Source of the DNA: Lachnospiraceae bacterium
GTDB taxonomy: Bacteria > Bacillota > Clostridia > Lachnospirales > Lachnospiraceae
Assembly (NCBI GenBank): GCA_024696825.1
Contig: JAILGL010000075.1
Location: 1-64,000, forward strand
Direction of reading: 5' to 3'
Length of the DNA stretch: 64,000 bases
The translations under genes and the position numbers were made by a program. The notes under the pieces are model-generated. The model was not told the DNA's origin and made no database searches. It saw only the letters and a list, made by a program, of their open reading frames with translations. Positions 10,303 through 20,222 of the stretch are shown here, in pieces (position 1 is the first letter of the stretch; every line of letters starts with the position of its first letter).

Positions 10303-11538
10303 ATGCATATTAGTGAAGAACAGTTAAAGCAGGTTAATACCCAGATTCAAAGACTTATTAAAGCTGATAATTTCTATGGAAAAAAGCTTAAAGAAGCTGG
10401 TATTAGTGGAGTATCTTCTGAAGAAGATTTCTTAAAGCTTCCATTTTCTCAGAAGCAGGATCTTAGAGATGCTTATCCTCTTGGACTTATGGCAACTGAT
10501 GAGAAGGATATAGTAAGAATTCATTCATCATCAGGTACCACAGGTACACCGGTTATTATTCCTTATACACAGAAGGATGTGGATGACTGGGGTAAGATGT
10601 TTAAAAGATGCTATGAATTTGCAGGAATTACCAATGAAGACAGAATTCATATTACACCTGGTTATGGACTTTGGACAGCTGGTATAGGCTTCCAGAACGG
10701 CTGCGAAATGCTTGGTGCCATGGCAGTTCCTATGGGTCCCGGTAATACAGATAAACAGCTTCAGATGATGATGGATTTAAAGTCCACAGTACTTTGTGCA
10801 ACATCTTCCTATGCACTTTTACTTGCAGAGGAAATTGAAAAAAGAGGTATTGCAGATAAGATTCATCTTAAGAAGGGAGTTATCGGTTCTGAGCGCTGGG
10901 GTGAGAAAATGAGAAAGCGCATTAAAAATGAACTCGGTATAGAACTTTATGATATTTATGGACTTACTGAAATATATGGTCCTGGAATCGGTATAAACTG
11001 TAAATATGAGACAGGTATGCATATTTGGGATGATTATATTTATCTTGAGATTATAGATCCGGAAACCGGAGAAATAGTACCTGACGGTGAGTGGGGTGAG
11101 ATTGTTCTTACAACTCTTGTTAAGGAAGGTGCTCCTCTTATAAGATACAGAACACATGATATAAGCAGAATCTTACCTGGTGAATGTCCTTGTGGTTCTA
11201 AGCATCCTAGAATTGATGTTATTGCCGGTAGAAGTGATGACATGGTTAAGATTAAGGGTGTTAATGTATTTCCTAAGCAGATTGAGGAGGTACTTGCGCT
11301 CTTCCCAGAGCTTTCAAGCGAGTATCAGATTCATATATCTCATCTTGATGGTAAGGATACAATGCGTATCTATGTAGAGACCAATGGTTCTGTAGACTTC
11401 CTTGAAATGGCTAAAAAGGTTGCATTAAAGGTTAAGTCTAAGATTGGATTTACACCACTTGTTAAGGTAGTCGAGCTAGGTGTCCTTCCTAGAAGTGAGA
11501 AGAAGAGTAAGAGAGTATTCGACGAAAGATATGAGTAA
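10303..11538 (+). CDS. Phenylacetate-CoA ligase (PaaK) family adenylate-forming enzyme
   Basis: AMP-binding motif SSSGTTGTPVIIPYT, YGLTEIYGPGIG, and PaaK-like C-terminus (IAGRSDDMVKIKGVNVFPKQIEEVL). AAGGAG SD upstream of ATG 10303. Confidence 0.9.
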   Translation: MHISEEQLKQVNTQIQRLIKADNFYGKKLKEAGISGVSSEEDFLKLPFSQKQDLRDAYPLGLMATDEKDIVRIHSSSGTTGTPVIIPYTQKDVDDWGKMFKRCYEFAGITNEDRIHITPGYGLWTAGIGFQNGCEMLGAMAVPMGPGNTDKQLQMMMDLKSTVLCATSSYALLLAEEIEKRGIADKIHLKKGVIGSERWGEKMRKRIKNELGIELYDIYGLTEIYGPGIGINCKYETGMHIWDDYIYLEIIDPETGEIVPDGEWGEIVLTTLVKEGAPLIRYRTHDISRILPGECPCGSKHPRIDVIAGRSDDMVKIKGVNVFPKQIEEVLALFPELSSEYQIHISHLDGKDTMRIYVETNGSVDFLEMAKKVALKVKSKIGFTPLVKVVELGVLPRSEKKSKRVFDERYE

Positions 11539-11557
11539 TTATTAAAGGAAGAATTTT

Positions 11558-12397
11558 ATGAATTATAATATTAAAAAGCTTGGTAAATTAATATTTAGTC
11601 TTCTAATTATCTGCAGTCTTTCCATTAACATTTTTTCTGCAGGAACCTCTGCAAGGACAATGAAATTCTTAGATGCTGCAGGTAAGAAGCATAAATTTAC
11701 CATTGATGAAAAAGCCAATATGACTTTATTTAAAAAGTCGGAGTTTAAACTTTTAAATAAAAAAATGCATTTAAGAAAATCCGGCTATACCTATGAGCAT
11801 GGTGTGGATGTTTCTAAGTATCAGGGTAATGTTAACTGGAAAAAGGTTAGAAAAGCAGGTTACAGCTTTGCATTTATAAGAATGGGTTTTAGAGGCTATA
11901 GCAGTGGAAGCTTAAATCTTGATTCCTATGCTATTAAAAACCTTAGAGGTGCTAAAAAAGCAGGCTTAAAGGTTGGTATATATTTCTTTTCTCAGGCTAT
12001 TAATCCTAAGGAAGCAAGGGCTGAGGCAAGATATGCCATAAAGCATCTTGGAAATATTAAGTTAAATCTCCCTATAGTTTATGATCCGGAAACCATTCTT
12101 AATTCTGCGGCAAGAACCAATAAGCTTAAGAAAAAGGTTCTAACCAAGAATACAAGAGCATTTATAAACTATGTAAGGAAAAAAGGCTATAAGGGCATGC
12201 TTTACTGTAACCTAAAATGGGAGGCTTATAAGCTTAAAATGTCCAAATTAAAGGATATTCCTATATGGTATGCCGATTATGAGCTTAGACCACAGACTCC
12301 ATACAGGTTTACATACTGGCAGTATAGTTCCACTACAAAGGTGCCTGGAGTCAGTGGAAATTGTGACGTAAATATACGTATTATTAAGAAAAAATAA
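11558..12397 (+). CDS. Secreted GH25 (lysozyme-type muramidase) protein
   Basis: Signal-peptide-like N-terminus; GVDVSKYQGNVNWKKVRKAGYSFAFIRMG is characteristic of GH25. Confidence 0.88.
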   Translation: MNYNIKKLGKLIFSLLIICSLSINIFSAGTSARTMKFLDAAGKKHKFTIDEKANMTLFKKSEFKLLNKKMHLRKSGYTYEHGVDVSKYQGNVNWKKVRKAGYSFAFIRMGFRGYSSGSLNLDSYAIKNLRGAKKAGLKVGIYFFSQAINPKEARAEARYAIKHLGNIKLNLPIVYDPETILNSAARTNKLKKKVLTKNTRAFINYVRKKGYKGMLYCNLKWEAYKLKMSKLKDIPIWYADYELRPQTPYRFTYWQYSSTTKVPGVSGNCDVNIRIIKKK

Positions 12398-12406
12398 ATA
12401 TATCAC

Positions 12407-12435
12407 TTGTTATTATTTGTAAAATGGTGTATATT
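12407..12435 (+). promoter_or_regulatory. Candidate promoter TTGTTA-17-TATATT upstream of the FKBP/trigger-factor-like gene
   Basis: Boxes read directly: TTGTTA 12407-12412, TATATT 12430-12435. Confidence 0.45.
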
Positions 12436-12470
12436 TTATTAGTAAAAAAATAATTTGGAGGAAATTCGTT

Positions 12471-13787
12471 TTGAGTAATATTGATAATGAAGAAGTGAAA
12501 GACGCATTTGATGAGGCAGAAGAGACAGTTGAAGAGACAGTTGAGGAAGCTGTTGAAGAGACTGTAGAAGATGCTAAGGATGATGCAGAGGATGCAGTAG
12601 AAAATGCTACTGAAGAATTAAAGGAAAAGGTACAGGGAGCTAACGATAATAAGAAGCTTATAGGTATTCTTGCAGCTCTTCTTGCTGTAGTTGCTATTAT
12701 CGGTATCGTATTATTTGCATTCCGTGATAAGATTTCAAATAAGCTTGTTGGTAATTCAAAGGATAAGGAAGTTTACAGTGTTGCTAAGAATGGTGATGCA
12801 ACTATAAGTAATGCTTATAAGTTTGAGGATTACATTAAGCTTGGTAATTTTAAAACTATCGAACTTAAGACAGATGACATTGATGAAACCTATAATAACA
12901 CTATTGATTCTACTCTTAGCAGTTTTGTAACTTATAAGAAGATCAAAGAGGGTAAGGTTAAGAAGAATGATGTAGTTAATATTTACTACTCAGGTTCTAT
13001 TGACGGTAAGAAGTTTGAGGGTGGTCAGCTTACTAAGAAGACTAATCCTGATGGATATAATCTTACTATTGGTTCTAAGTCATTTATCGATGATTTCGAG
13101 GATCAGCTCATTGGACAGAAGATTCCTAGTGAGTGTAAGGTAAAGGTTAAGTTTCCGGATAATTACAGCGACAGCTCAGTAGCTGGTAAGAAGGCTGTAT
13201 TCAAGGTTACAATTAACTATAAGCAGGGAGATAAGATTACTCCTGAAATTACAGATGAGTTTGTTAAAAAGAACTTCAGTGGTACTTATGATTCAGCTGA
13301 TGACATGAAGGATGCTATCAGAAATGATACTATTAAGAATCTTGCATGGAACGCTGTATCTTCTAAGGCTAAGGTTAAGAAGTATATCGATGGCAGTGTA
13401 GATGATATGTATAATCAGTTATATGCTACAACTGAGAATTATCTTACAGCTCAGGGTTATAAGTTATCTGATTACTTAACTCAGAATAATATGACTTCAT
13501 CTTCATTTAAGAAGCAGCTTACTTCAACAGCTGAGAATTATGTTAAGAATTCTCTTATTTGCTATGGTGTAGCTCAGCAGACTAAGATTAAGGTAACTAA
13601 GAAAGAGTATGATGCTAAGCTTAAGGAGTACATCCAGTCCTATTCATCAGAGGGTGTTAAGGATGAGAAGACTCTTAAGAGTTACTTTAAGAAGAGTTAT
13701 AAATCTGATATCGCTTTGGTAATTAGAGATGCAGTTCTTACTGAAAAGGTAAGAGATTACCTTGCTAAGAATGTTAAGGAAGTATAA
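12471..13787 (+). CDS. Membrane-anchored FKBP-type PPIase with trigger-factor-like C-terminal region
   Basis: TTG start with GGAGG SD. Acidic N-terminal tail, one TM helix (LIGILAALLAVVAIIGIVLFAF), FKBP domain (VVNIYYSGSIDGKKFEGGQ...FIDDFEDQLIGQ), helical C-terminus. Confidence 0.8.
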   Translation: MSNIDNEEVKDAFDEAEETVEETVEEAVEETVEDAKDDAEDAVENATEELKEKVQGANDNKKLIGILAALLAVVAIIGIVLFAFRDKISNKLVGNSKDKEVYSVAKNGDATISNAYKFEDYIKLGNFKTIELKTDDIDETYNNTIDSTLSSFVTYKKIKEGKVKKNDVVNIYYSGSIDGKKFEGGQLTKKTNPDGYNLTIGSKSFIDDFEDQLIGQKIPSECKVKVKFPDNYSDSSVAGKKAVFKVTINYKQGDKITPEITDEFVKKNFSGTYDSADDMKDAIRNDTIKNLAWNAVSSKAKVKKYIDGSVDDMYNQLYATTENYLTAQGYKLSDYLTQNNMTSSSFKKQLTSTAENYVKNSLICYGVAQQTKIKVTKKEYDAKLKEYIQSYSSEGVKDEKTLKSYFKKSYKSDIALVIRDAVLTEKVRDYLAKNVKEV

Positions 13788-13874
13788 TTTTAAAAGCATT
13801 TAAAGAATTTTTAGTTTTTTAAAATTAAATGTTGCGGTTTATCCGCATACGAGTTAACTATAAAGGAGTACGCC

Positions 13875-15188
13875 ATGAAAGGACACCTTATAAGTGATGT
13901 CTTGCCCGGCAGTATTGCAGATGAAATGGAGATTGCTTCCGGCGATCTCCTTTTATCTGTAAATGGACAAATACTAGATGACATTTTTGATTATGATTAT
14001 CTTATAACTGAAGAATTGGTCACGCTCCTTATACAAAAACCTGATGGTGAAGAATGGGAGCTTGAAATCGAGAAGGATTCCGATGAAGATTTGGGTATCA
14101 GATTTGAACAGGCACTCTTAAATGATTACAAATCCTGCACTAATAAATGCATTTTTTGTTTCATTGATCAGATGCCTCCTGGAATGAGAGATACTCTTTA
14201 CTTTAAGGATGATGATTCAAGACTCTCTTTTTTACAAGGTAATTATGTAACCCTTACTAATATGAGTGATAAGGATATTGAGAGAATTATTAAATATCAT
14301 TTATCACCTATTAATATATCAGTTCATACCACTAATAAAGAGCTTCGCTGTAAAATGCTTACTAATCGTTTTGCAGGTGACTCTTTAAGACATTTGGAAA
14401 CCCTGGCGGCTCACAATGTTACCATGAATACTCAGGTGGTTCTTTGTCCTGACTATAATGACAAGGAAGAACTGGATAATACCATTAAAGATTTATTAAA
14501 ATATTTTCCAAGTGTTGTAAGTCTTTCGGTAGTGCCTCTTGGCATGACTAAGTATAGAGAAAAGCTTACACCTCTTAGAAAATTTACACATGAAGAGATT
14601 ATAAATACTCTGGATCAGATGGAAAGATGGCAGGAGTATTGCTTAGAAAAATATGGTACAAGATTTATTCATCCGGGTGATGAATGGTATATTATGGCAG
14701 GCCGTGATATTCCTCCGGCAGAGAATTATGAGGGATATAATCAGATTGAAAATGGCGTTGGCATGGTAAGATCATTTATGGATGAGTTTGATGAGGCCTT
14801 AGATAGTGTAGAAGAAGCTAAGGAAGAGAGCAATAAAGTCTTTACCAGTGTATGTGGAAAGCTCTTTCATCCATATTTATCAGAAATGTGTGAAAGACTT
14901 AGTAAAAAGCTTAAGGTTAAGATTAATGTTAAGCTTATAGTTAATAATTTTTTTGGTGAGGATATAACAGTCACAGGCCTTATAACCGGTGGCGATATTA
15001 TAGAGCAGCTAAAGGATTATGAAATCGGTGATTATCTTTTGATTCCTGATTCCATGCTTAAGGCTGATGAACCAATATTTTTAGATGATTTAACTATTAG
15101 TGATCTGGAAGAAGCCCTTATGACAAAGGTTAGGGTTGTTGCTTCCGGAGGAGAACCTATTGTAAGAATAATAGATGACTTGAGGTAA
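13875..15188 (+). CDS. PDZ/DUF512 domain radical SAM-like protein
   Basis: PDZ-like N-terminus (DVLPGSIADEMEIASGDLLLSVNG), CTNKCIFCFIDQMP motif, located directly upstream of der. Confidence 0.88.
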   Translation: MKGHLISDVLPGSIADEMEIASGDLLLSVNGQILDDIFDYDYLITEELVTLLIQKPDGEEWELEIEKDSDEDLGIRFEQALLNDYKSCTNKCIFCFIDQMPPGMRDTLYFKDDDSRLSFLQGNYVTLTNMSDKDIERIIKYHLSPINISVHTTNKELRCKMLTNRFAGDSLRHLETLAAHNVTMNTQVVLCPDYNDKEELDNTIKDLLKYFPSVVSLSVVPLGMTKYREKLTPLRKFTHEEIINTLDQMERWQEYCLEKYGTRFIHPGDEWYIMAGRDIPPAENYEGYNQIENGVGMVRSFMDEFDEALDSVEEAKEESNKVFTSVCGKLFHPYLSEMCERLSKKLKVKINVKLIVNNFFGEDITVTGLITGGDIIEQLKDYEIGDYLLIPDSMLKADEPIFLDDLTISDLEEALMTKVRVVASGGEPIVRIIDDLR

Positions 15189-15191
15189 GTT

Positions 15192-16514
15192 ATGAAAAGA
15201 AAACCAATAGTAGCCATAGTTGGAAGACCTAATGTAGGTAAGAGTACATTGTTTAATATGCTTGCGGGACAGAGAATATCCATAGTTAAGGATACCCCGG
15301 GAGTAACCAGAGACAGAATTTATGCTGATGCTACCTGGCTTGATAAGAATTTTACCATTATCGATACAGGCGGTATAGAGCCTAAAACTGACAATAAACT
15401 TTTAAAGTATATGAGAGAACAGGCTGAGAATGCCATAGAGCTTTCAGATTGCGTTTTATTTCTCACTGATGTAAGAGACGGTGTAACAGACGCTGATATG
15501 GAAGTAGCTCAGATGCTTAGAAAGGCTAATAAGAGAGTTATATTAGTTGTTAATAAGGTGGATAATATCGATAAATTCCAGGCTGATGTTTATGAATTCT
15601 ATAATCTTGGTCTTGGTGATCCTTATCCAATAAGTGCTCTTTCTAAGTTAAATATCGGTGACATGCTTGAAGAACTTGTAAAGCTTTTTGATTATAATGT
15701 GGAAGAGGTTGAGGACGAAAGGCCTAGAATCGCTATTATAGGTAAGCCTAATGCAGGTAAGTCTTCACTTATTAATAAGCTTCTTGGTGAGGAAAGACTT
15801 ATAGTATCTGATATAGCAGGTACTACAAGAGATGCAGTGGATACCTCCCTTAAGAGAAATGGTAAGGAATATGTATTTATCGATACTGCAGGCCTTAGAA
15901 GAAAGAGTAAAATTAAAGAAGATATAGAGAGATTTAGTATTTTAAGAGCAGTTTCTGCTGTGGAGCGCTGTGATGTATGTATACTTGTTATAGATGCAAC
16001 TGAAGGTGTTACAGAGCAGGATGCAAAGATTGCAGGTATAGCTCATGAGCGAGGCAGAGGTATGATTATAGCCGTTAATAAATGGGATGCAATTGAGAAG
16101 GATACTAAGACTGTTAAGAAGTTTTCTCAGGAAATTAGAGATGTACTTTCATTTTTACCTTATGCTGAGATTATGTTTATATCAGCAAAGACAGGTCAGA
16201 GAGTTGAAAAGCTCTTTGAAAGCATTGATCTTGTTATAGAAAATCATTCCCTTAGAATTTCTACAGGTGTGTTAAATGATATTCTTACTGAAGCTGTTGC
16301 CTTACAGCAGCCGCCTACAGACAAGGGTAGAAGACTTAAGATTTTCTATATTACTCAGATAAAGGTTAAACCACCAACCTTTATTATCTTTGTAAATAGT
16401 AAGAAAATCATGCATTACTCTTATACAAGATATTTGGAAAACCGCATAAGAGATGCATTTGGATTTAATGGAACTCCATTAAAATTCATTATTAGAGAAC
16501 GCAAGGAAGATTAA
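15192..16514 (+). CDS. der: Ribosome biogenesis GTPase Der (EngA)
   Basis: Tandem G domains: GRPNVGKSTLFN and GKPNAGKSSLIN with DTPGVTRD and DIAGTTRDAVD. Confidence 0.97.
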   Translation: MKRKPIVAIVGRPNVGKSTLFNMLAGQRISIVKDTPGVTRDRIYADATWLDKNFTIIDTGGIEPKTDNKLLKYMREQAENAIELSDCVLFLTDVRDGVTDADMEVAQMLRKANKRVILVVNKVDNIDKFQADVYEFYNLGLGDPYPISALSKLNIGDMLEELVKLFDYNVEEVEDERPRIAIIGKPNAGKSSLINKLLGEERLIVSDIAGTTRDAVDTSLKRNGKEYVFIDTAGLRRKSKIKEDIERFSILRAVSAVERCDVCILVIDATEGVTEQDAKIAGIAHERGRGMIIAVNKWDAIEKDTKTVKKFSQEIRDVLSFLPYAEIMFISAKTGQRVEKLFESIDLVIENHSLRISTGVLNDILTEAVALQQPPTDKGRRLKIFYITQIKVKPPTFIIFVNSKKIMHYSYTRYLENRIRDAFGFNGTPLKFIIRERKED

Positions 16515-16564
16515 TTTTGTAACAGAAGTTTTTGGTATAACTATAGATTAGAGGAAGAAAAAAT

Positions 16565-17200
16565 ATGATTAGTTCTGTTTATGTGTTTGGACTTGTTTGC
16601 TTAATTTGCGTTGTTTGTGGATATTTCATAGGAAGTATATCCACAGGTATGATTATAGGTAGAATTAAAAAGGTTGATTTAAGACAGGTTGGAAGTGGAA
16701 GTACAGGTACCACCAATGTACTTAGAACCTTTGGTAAAATACCTGCCCTTATTACCTTTGTTGGAGATCTTGCAAAGGTTATTATACCTATAGTACTTAT
16801 AAGAGTATTTTTTGGCGGAGAGGATTATTGGTATTTATTATGCCTTTATTATGGACTTGGAGCTGTAATAGGTCATTGCTATCCATTTTATATGGGCTTT
16901 AAGGGTGGTAAGGGTATAGTTGTTACTGCAGCTATTATAATATCTACCTCTCATCCAATTACAATTATAAGTGGACTGATTGTATTTATTTTGTTAGTAT
17001 TAATAACAAGGTATGTTTCTGTTGGTTCCCTTTTCGTGGTAGCCCTTTTACTACCTTTAAATACAGTTCTTTATCATATTCATAATAAATATTTTATTCA
17101 TATGTTAATCGTCAGTCTTTTAGTTACTGCTGTAGATTATTACAGACACAGGGCTAATATTGTTAGACTTATACATGGTGAAGAGAACAAATTGTTTTAA
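16565..17200 (+). CDS. plsY: Glycerol-3-phosphate acyltransferase PlsY
   Basis: GSISTGMIIGR...VDLRQVGSGSTGTTNVLRTFG and GHCYPFYMGFKGGKGIV motifs. Confidence 0.95.
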   Translation: MISSVYVFGLVCLICVVCGYFIGSISTGMIIGRIKKVDLRQVGSGSTGTTNVLRTFGKIPALITFVGDLAKVIIPIVLIRVFFGGEDYWYLLCLYYGLGAVIGHCYPFYMGFKGGKGIVVTAAIIISTSHPITIISGLIVFILLVLITRYVSVGSLFVVALLLPLNTVLYHIHNKYFIHMLIVSLLVTAVDYYRHRANIVRLIHGEENKLF

Positions 17201-17234
17201 TATATCTTATAATTTATTTTAAGAGAGGTGCATT

Positions 17235-18239
17235 ATGAACATTACATTTTTAGGTGCCGGAAGCTGGGGTACAGCACTTGCTATTATGTTAGCAAAGGAA
17301 GGCAACGACGTAACTCTTTGGTCAGCAGTTGAGTCTGAGGTAGAGATGCTTTCAACTTACAGAGAGCATAAGAACAGACTTCCGGGTGTTATTCTTCCGG
17401 ATAATATTGTTGTTACCTCTGATGAGGAACTTGCTCTTAAAAACCCTGATTTAGTTGTATTTTCAGTAGCTTCTCCATTTGTTAGAAGTACTGCCAAGAG
17501 AGTTTCTAAACTTATTAAGGATGATCAGATTATTGTAAATGTAGCTAAGGGTATAGAGGATGAAACCCTTCTTTTCCTTTGTGATATTATAGAAGAGGAG
17601 ATTCCAAATGCACGTGTAGCTGTTCTTTCAGGACCTAGCCATGCTGAGGAGGTTTCCATCGGAATGCCTACAACAGTTGTTGTGGGAGCTAAAACACAGG
17701 AAATTGCTGAATATATTCAGGATATATTCATGAATGAAAGATTTAGAGTTTATACAAGCCCAGATATTATCGGTATCGAGCTTGGAGGAGCTGTTAAAAA
17801 TGTTATCGCCCTTGCGGCAGGAACCATTGATGGTCTTGGTTTCCAGGATAATACTAAGGCAGCTTTAATTACCCGTGGTATTTCTGAAATCAGTCGTCTT
17901 GGAATTGCTATGGGCGGTAAGATGGAGACCTTCCTTGGTCTTTCAGGTATTGGTGATTTAATTGTTACCTGTACAAGTAATCACAGCCGTAACCATAATG
18001 CAGGTTACCTTATAGGTAAGGGCATGAAGGCTGATGATGCTCTTAAAGAAATTAATCAGGTTGTTGAAGGTGTAAATACTGCAAAGGCTGCATTAAAGCT
18101 ATCTCAGAAATATGATGTGGATATGCCTATTGTAGAAAGCATTAACGCTGTATTATTCGACGGTGTAAGCGCTGAGAAATGCTTAGATCTTTTACTTACA
18201 AGAGGTAAGAAGGAAGAATACGATTCATTATCCTGGTAA
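17235..18239 (+). CDS. gpsA: NAD(P)H-dependent glycerol-3-phosphate dehydrogenase
   Basis: GAGSWGTALAIMLA, LSGPSHAEEVSIGMPT, GGAVKNVIALAAG. Confidence 0.97.
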   Translation: MNITFLGAGSWGTALAIMLAKEGNDVTLWSAVESEVEMLSTYREHKNRLPGVILPDNIVVTSDEELALKNPDLVVFSVASPFVRSTAKRVSKLIKDDQIIVNVAKGIEDETLLFLCDIIEEEIPNARVAVLSGPSHAEEVSIGMPTTVVVGAKTQEIAEYIQDIFMNERFRVYTSPDIIGIELGGAVKNVIALAAGTIDGLGFQDNTKAALITRGISEISRLGIAMGGKMETFLGLSGIGDLIVTCTSNHSRNHNAGYLIGKGMKADDALKEINQVVEGVNTAKAALKLSQKYDVDMPIVESINAVLFDGVSAEKCLDLLLTRGKKEEYDSLSW

Positions 18240-18266
18240 TATTTCATTTTTTGTAAAGGTTGAATT

Positions 18267-20138
18267 ATGGAAAAAAGAAAACTAGCTTTATCAGATGATA
18301 TTTTATTATCGGTTGAAAAACCGGCCAGATACATTGGAAATGAAGTAAATAGCGTAGTTAAGGATAAGACTAAGGTTGATATCAGATACGCTATGTGCTT
18401 CCCTGATGTATATGAAATAGGCATGTCTCATCTGGGTATTCAGATTATCTATGACATGCTTAATAAGCGTGATGATATATATTGTGAGAGGGTATATTCA
18501 CCTTGGGTTGATTTAGATCAGATTATGCGCAAGGAGGGTATACCCTTGTTTGCATTGGAGTCTCAGGATCCTATAAAGGACTTTGATTTCCTTGGAATCA
18601 CCCTTCAGTACGAAATGTGTTATACCAATATTCTTCAGATTCTCGACCTTTCGGGGATACCCCTTAAGGCCTGTGACAGAGGTGAGGATGATATATTTGT
18701 AATGGGTGGAGGACCTTGTTCTTATAATCCTGAGCCTATAGCTGACTTCTTCGATATATTTTATATCGGTGAAGGTGAGACAGTTTTCTATGACCTTATG
18801 GATTTATATAAGGAATGGAGAAAAAGTGGTAAGAAAAGAATTGATTTCTTAAGAGAGGCCGCTAAGATTGAAGGCATGTATGTACCTTTACTCTATGAGG
18901 CTGATTATAATGAAGATGGCACCTTAAAGAGCTTTAAGCCTAAGTATGAGGATGCTCCTGTTAGAGTTAGAAAGCAGGTAGTTAAAAATCTTTCAGATAC
19001 ATTTTATCCTGAAAAGCCTTTAGTTCCTTATATTCAGGTCACCCAGGACAGAGTTGTCTTAGAGATTCAGAGAGGCTGTATTAGAGGCTGCAGATTCTGT
19101 CAGGCAGGTATCCTTTACAGGCCTACAAGACCTCGTTCCTTAGAATTTCTTAAAAAGGAAGCAAAGAGAATGATAGAATCCTCTGGTCAGGAGGAGATTA
19201 CACTTAGTTCTCTAAGCTCCAGTGATTATGGAAAGCTTAGGGATTTAGTATATTATCTTATAGATAATTTCCAACATAAGGGTATTAATATTTCCTTACC
19301 ATCCCTTAGAATAGATGCATTTTTCTTAGATGTTATGAATAAGGTTCAGGATATTAGAAAGAGTAGTCTTACCTTTGCTCCTGAGGCCGGAAGCCAGAGA
19401 ATGAGAAATGTTATTAACAAAGGTCTTACTGAGGATGATATATTAAATGGTGCAAGAGAAGCCTTTAAGGGTGGCTGGAACAGAGTTAAGCTCTACTTTA
19501 TGTTAGGTCTTCCTTATGAAACCTATGATGATATAGAGGAGATTGCAAATCTTGCAGATAAGGTTGCTAGAACCTATTATGATGAGGTTCCTAAGGAAAA
19601 ACGTCATGGTAAGGTAAGTATAGTTGCAAGTTCTTCCATATTCGTACCTAAGCCATTTACACCTTTCCAGTGGTCTCGTATGAATTCTAAGGAAGAGGCA
19701 AGAGATAAGAGAGATTTTCTCATTGGTAAGGTTAAGGGAGTTCTCAATCAGAAAAGCATCAAATATAACTGCCACGATACATTTACATCTGAGCTTGAGG
19801 GTGTATTTGCAAGAGGTGACAGAAAGATTAATGATGTTATTCTCTATGCCTATGAACATGGCTGCATCTATGATGCCTGGACAGAGTATTTTAAATATGA
19901 TACCTGGATGGAGGCTTTTAAGGAGTGTGGTGTGGATATGAATTTCTACATTGACAGAGAAAGAGACTTAGATGAAATCTTCCCTTGGGACTTTATAGAT
20001 GTTGGTGTTACTAAGGATTTTCTTAAGAGAGAATATGAAAATGCCAAAAATGAAAAGGTTACTCCAAACTGCGCTGAAAAATGTTCAGGCTGTGGTGCCG
20101 GCGTATTTGGAACCGGTATCTGTGTTGGCGATTTTTAG
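18267..20138 (+). CDS. TIGR03960 family B12-binding domain radical SAM protein
   Basis: EIQRGCIRGCRFCQAGILYRPTRPR and overall length; paired with a TIGR03936-type gene. Confidence 0.92.
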   Translation: MEKRKLALSDDILLSVEKPARYIGNEVNSVVKDKTKVDIRYAMCFPDVYEIGMSHLGIQIIYDMLNKRDDIYCERVYSPWVDLDQIMRKEGIPLFALESQDPIKDFDFLGITLQYEMCYTNILQILDLSGIPLKACDRGEDDIFVMGGGPCSYNPEPIADFFDIFYIGEGETVFYDLMDLYKEWRKSGKKRIDFLREAAKIEGMYVPLLYEADYNEDGTLKSFKPKYEDAPVRVRKQVVKNLSDTFYPEKPLVPYIQVTQDRVVLEIQRGCIRGCRFCQAGILYRPTRPRSLEFLKKEAKRMIESSGQEEITLSSLSSSDYGKLRDLVYYLIDNFQHKGINISLPSLRIDAFFLDVMNKVQDIRKSSLTFAPEAGSQRMRNVINKGLTEDDILNGAREAFKGGWNRVKLYFMLGLPYETYDDIEEIANLADKVARTYYDEVPKEKRHGKVSIVASSSIFVPKPFTPFQWSRMNSKEEARDKRDFLIGKVKGVLNQKSIKYNCHDTFTSELEGVFARGDRKINDVILYAYEHGCIYDAWTEYFKYDTWMEAFKECGVDMNFYIDRERDLDEIFPWDFIDVGVTKDFLKREYENAKNEKVTPNCAEKCSGCGAGVFGTGICVGDF

Positions 20139-20149
20139 AATATAAAATA

Positions 20150-20177
20150 TTTAGATTTATTGATTTAGATTTATTGA
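20150..20177. repeat. Tandem duplication of TTTAGATTTATTGA (2 x 14 bp)
   Basis: Perfect adjacent copies at 20150-20163 and 20164-20177. Confidence 0.8.
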
Positions 20178-20222
20178 TTAAAAATTTTTATTAGAATTCT
20201 TTAGAATTTTGAAAGGCAAAAT

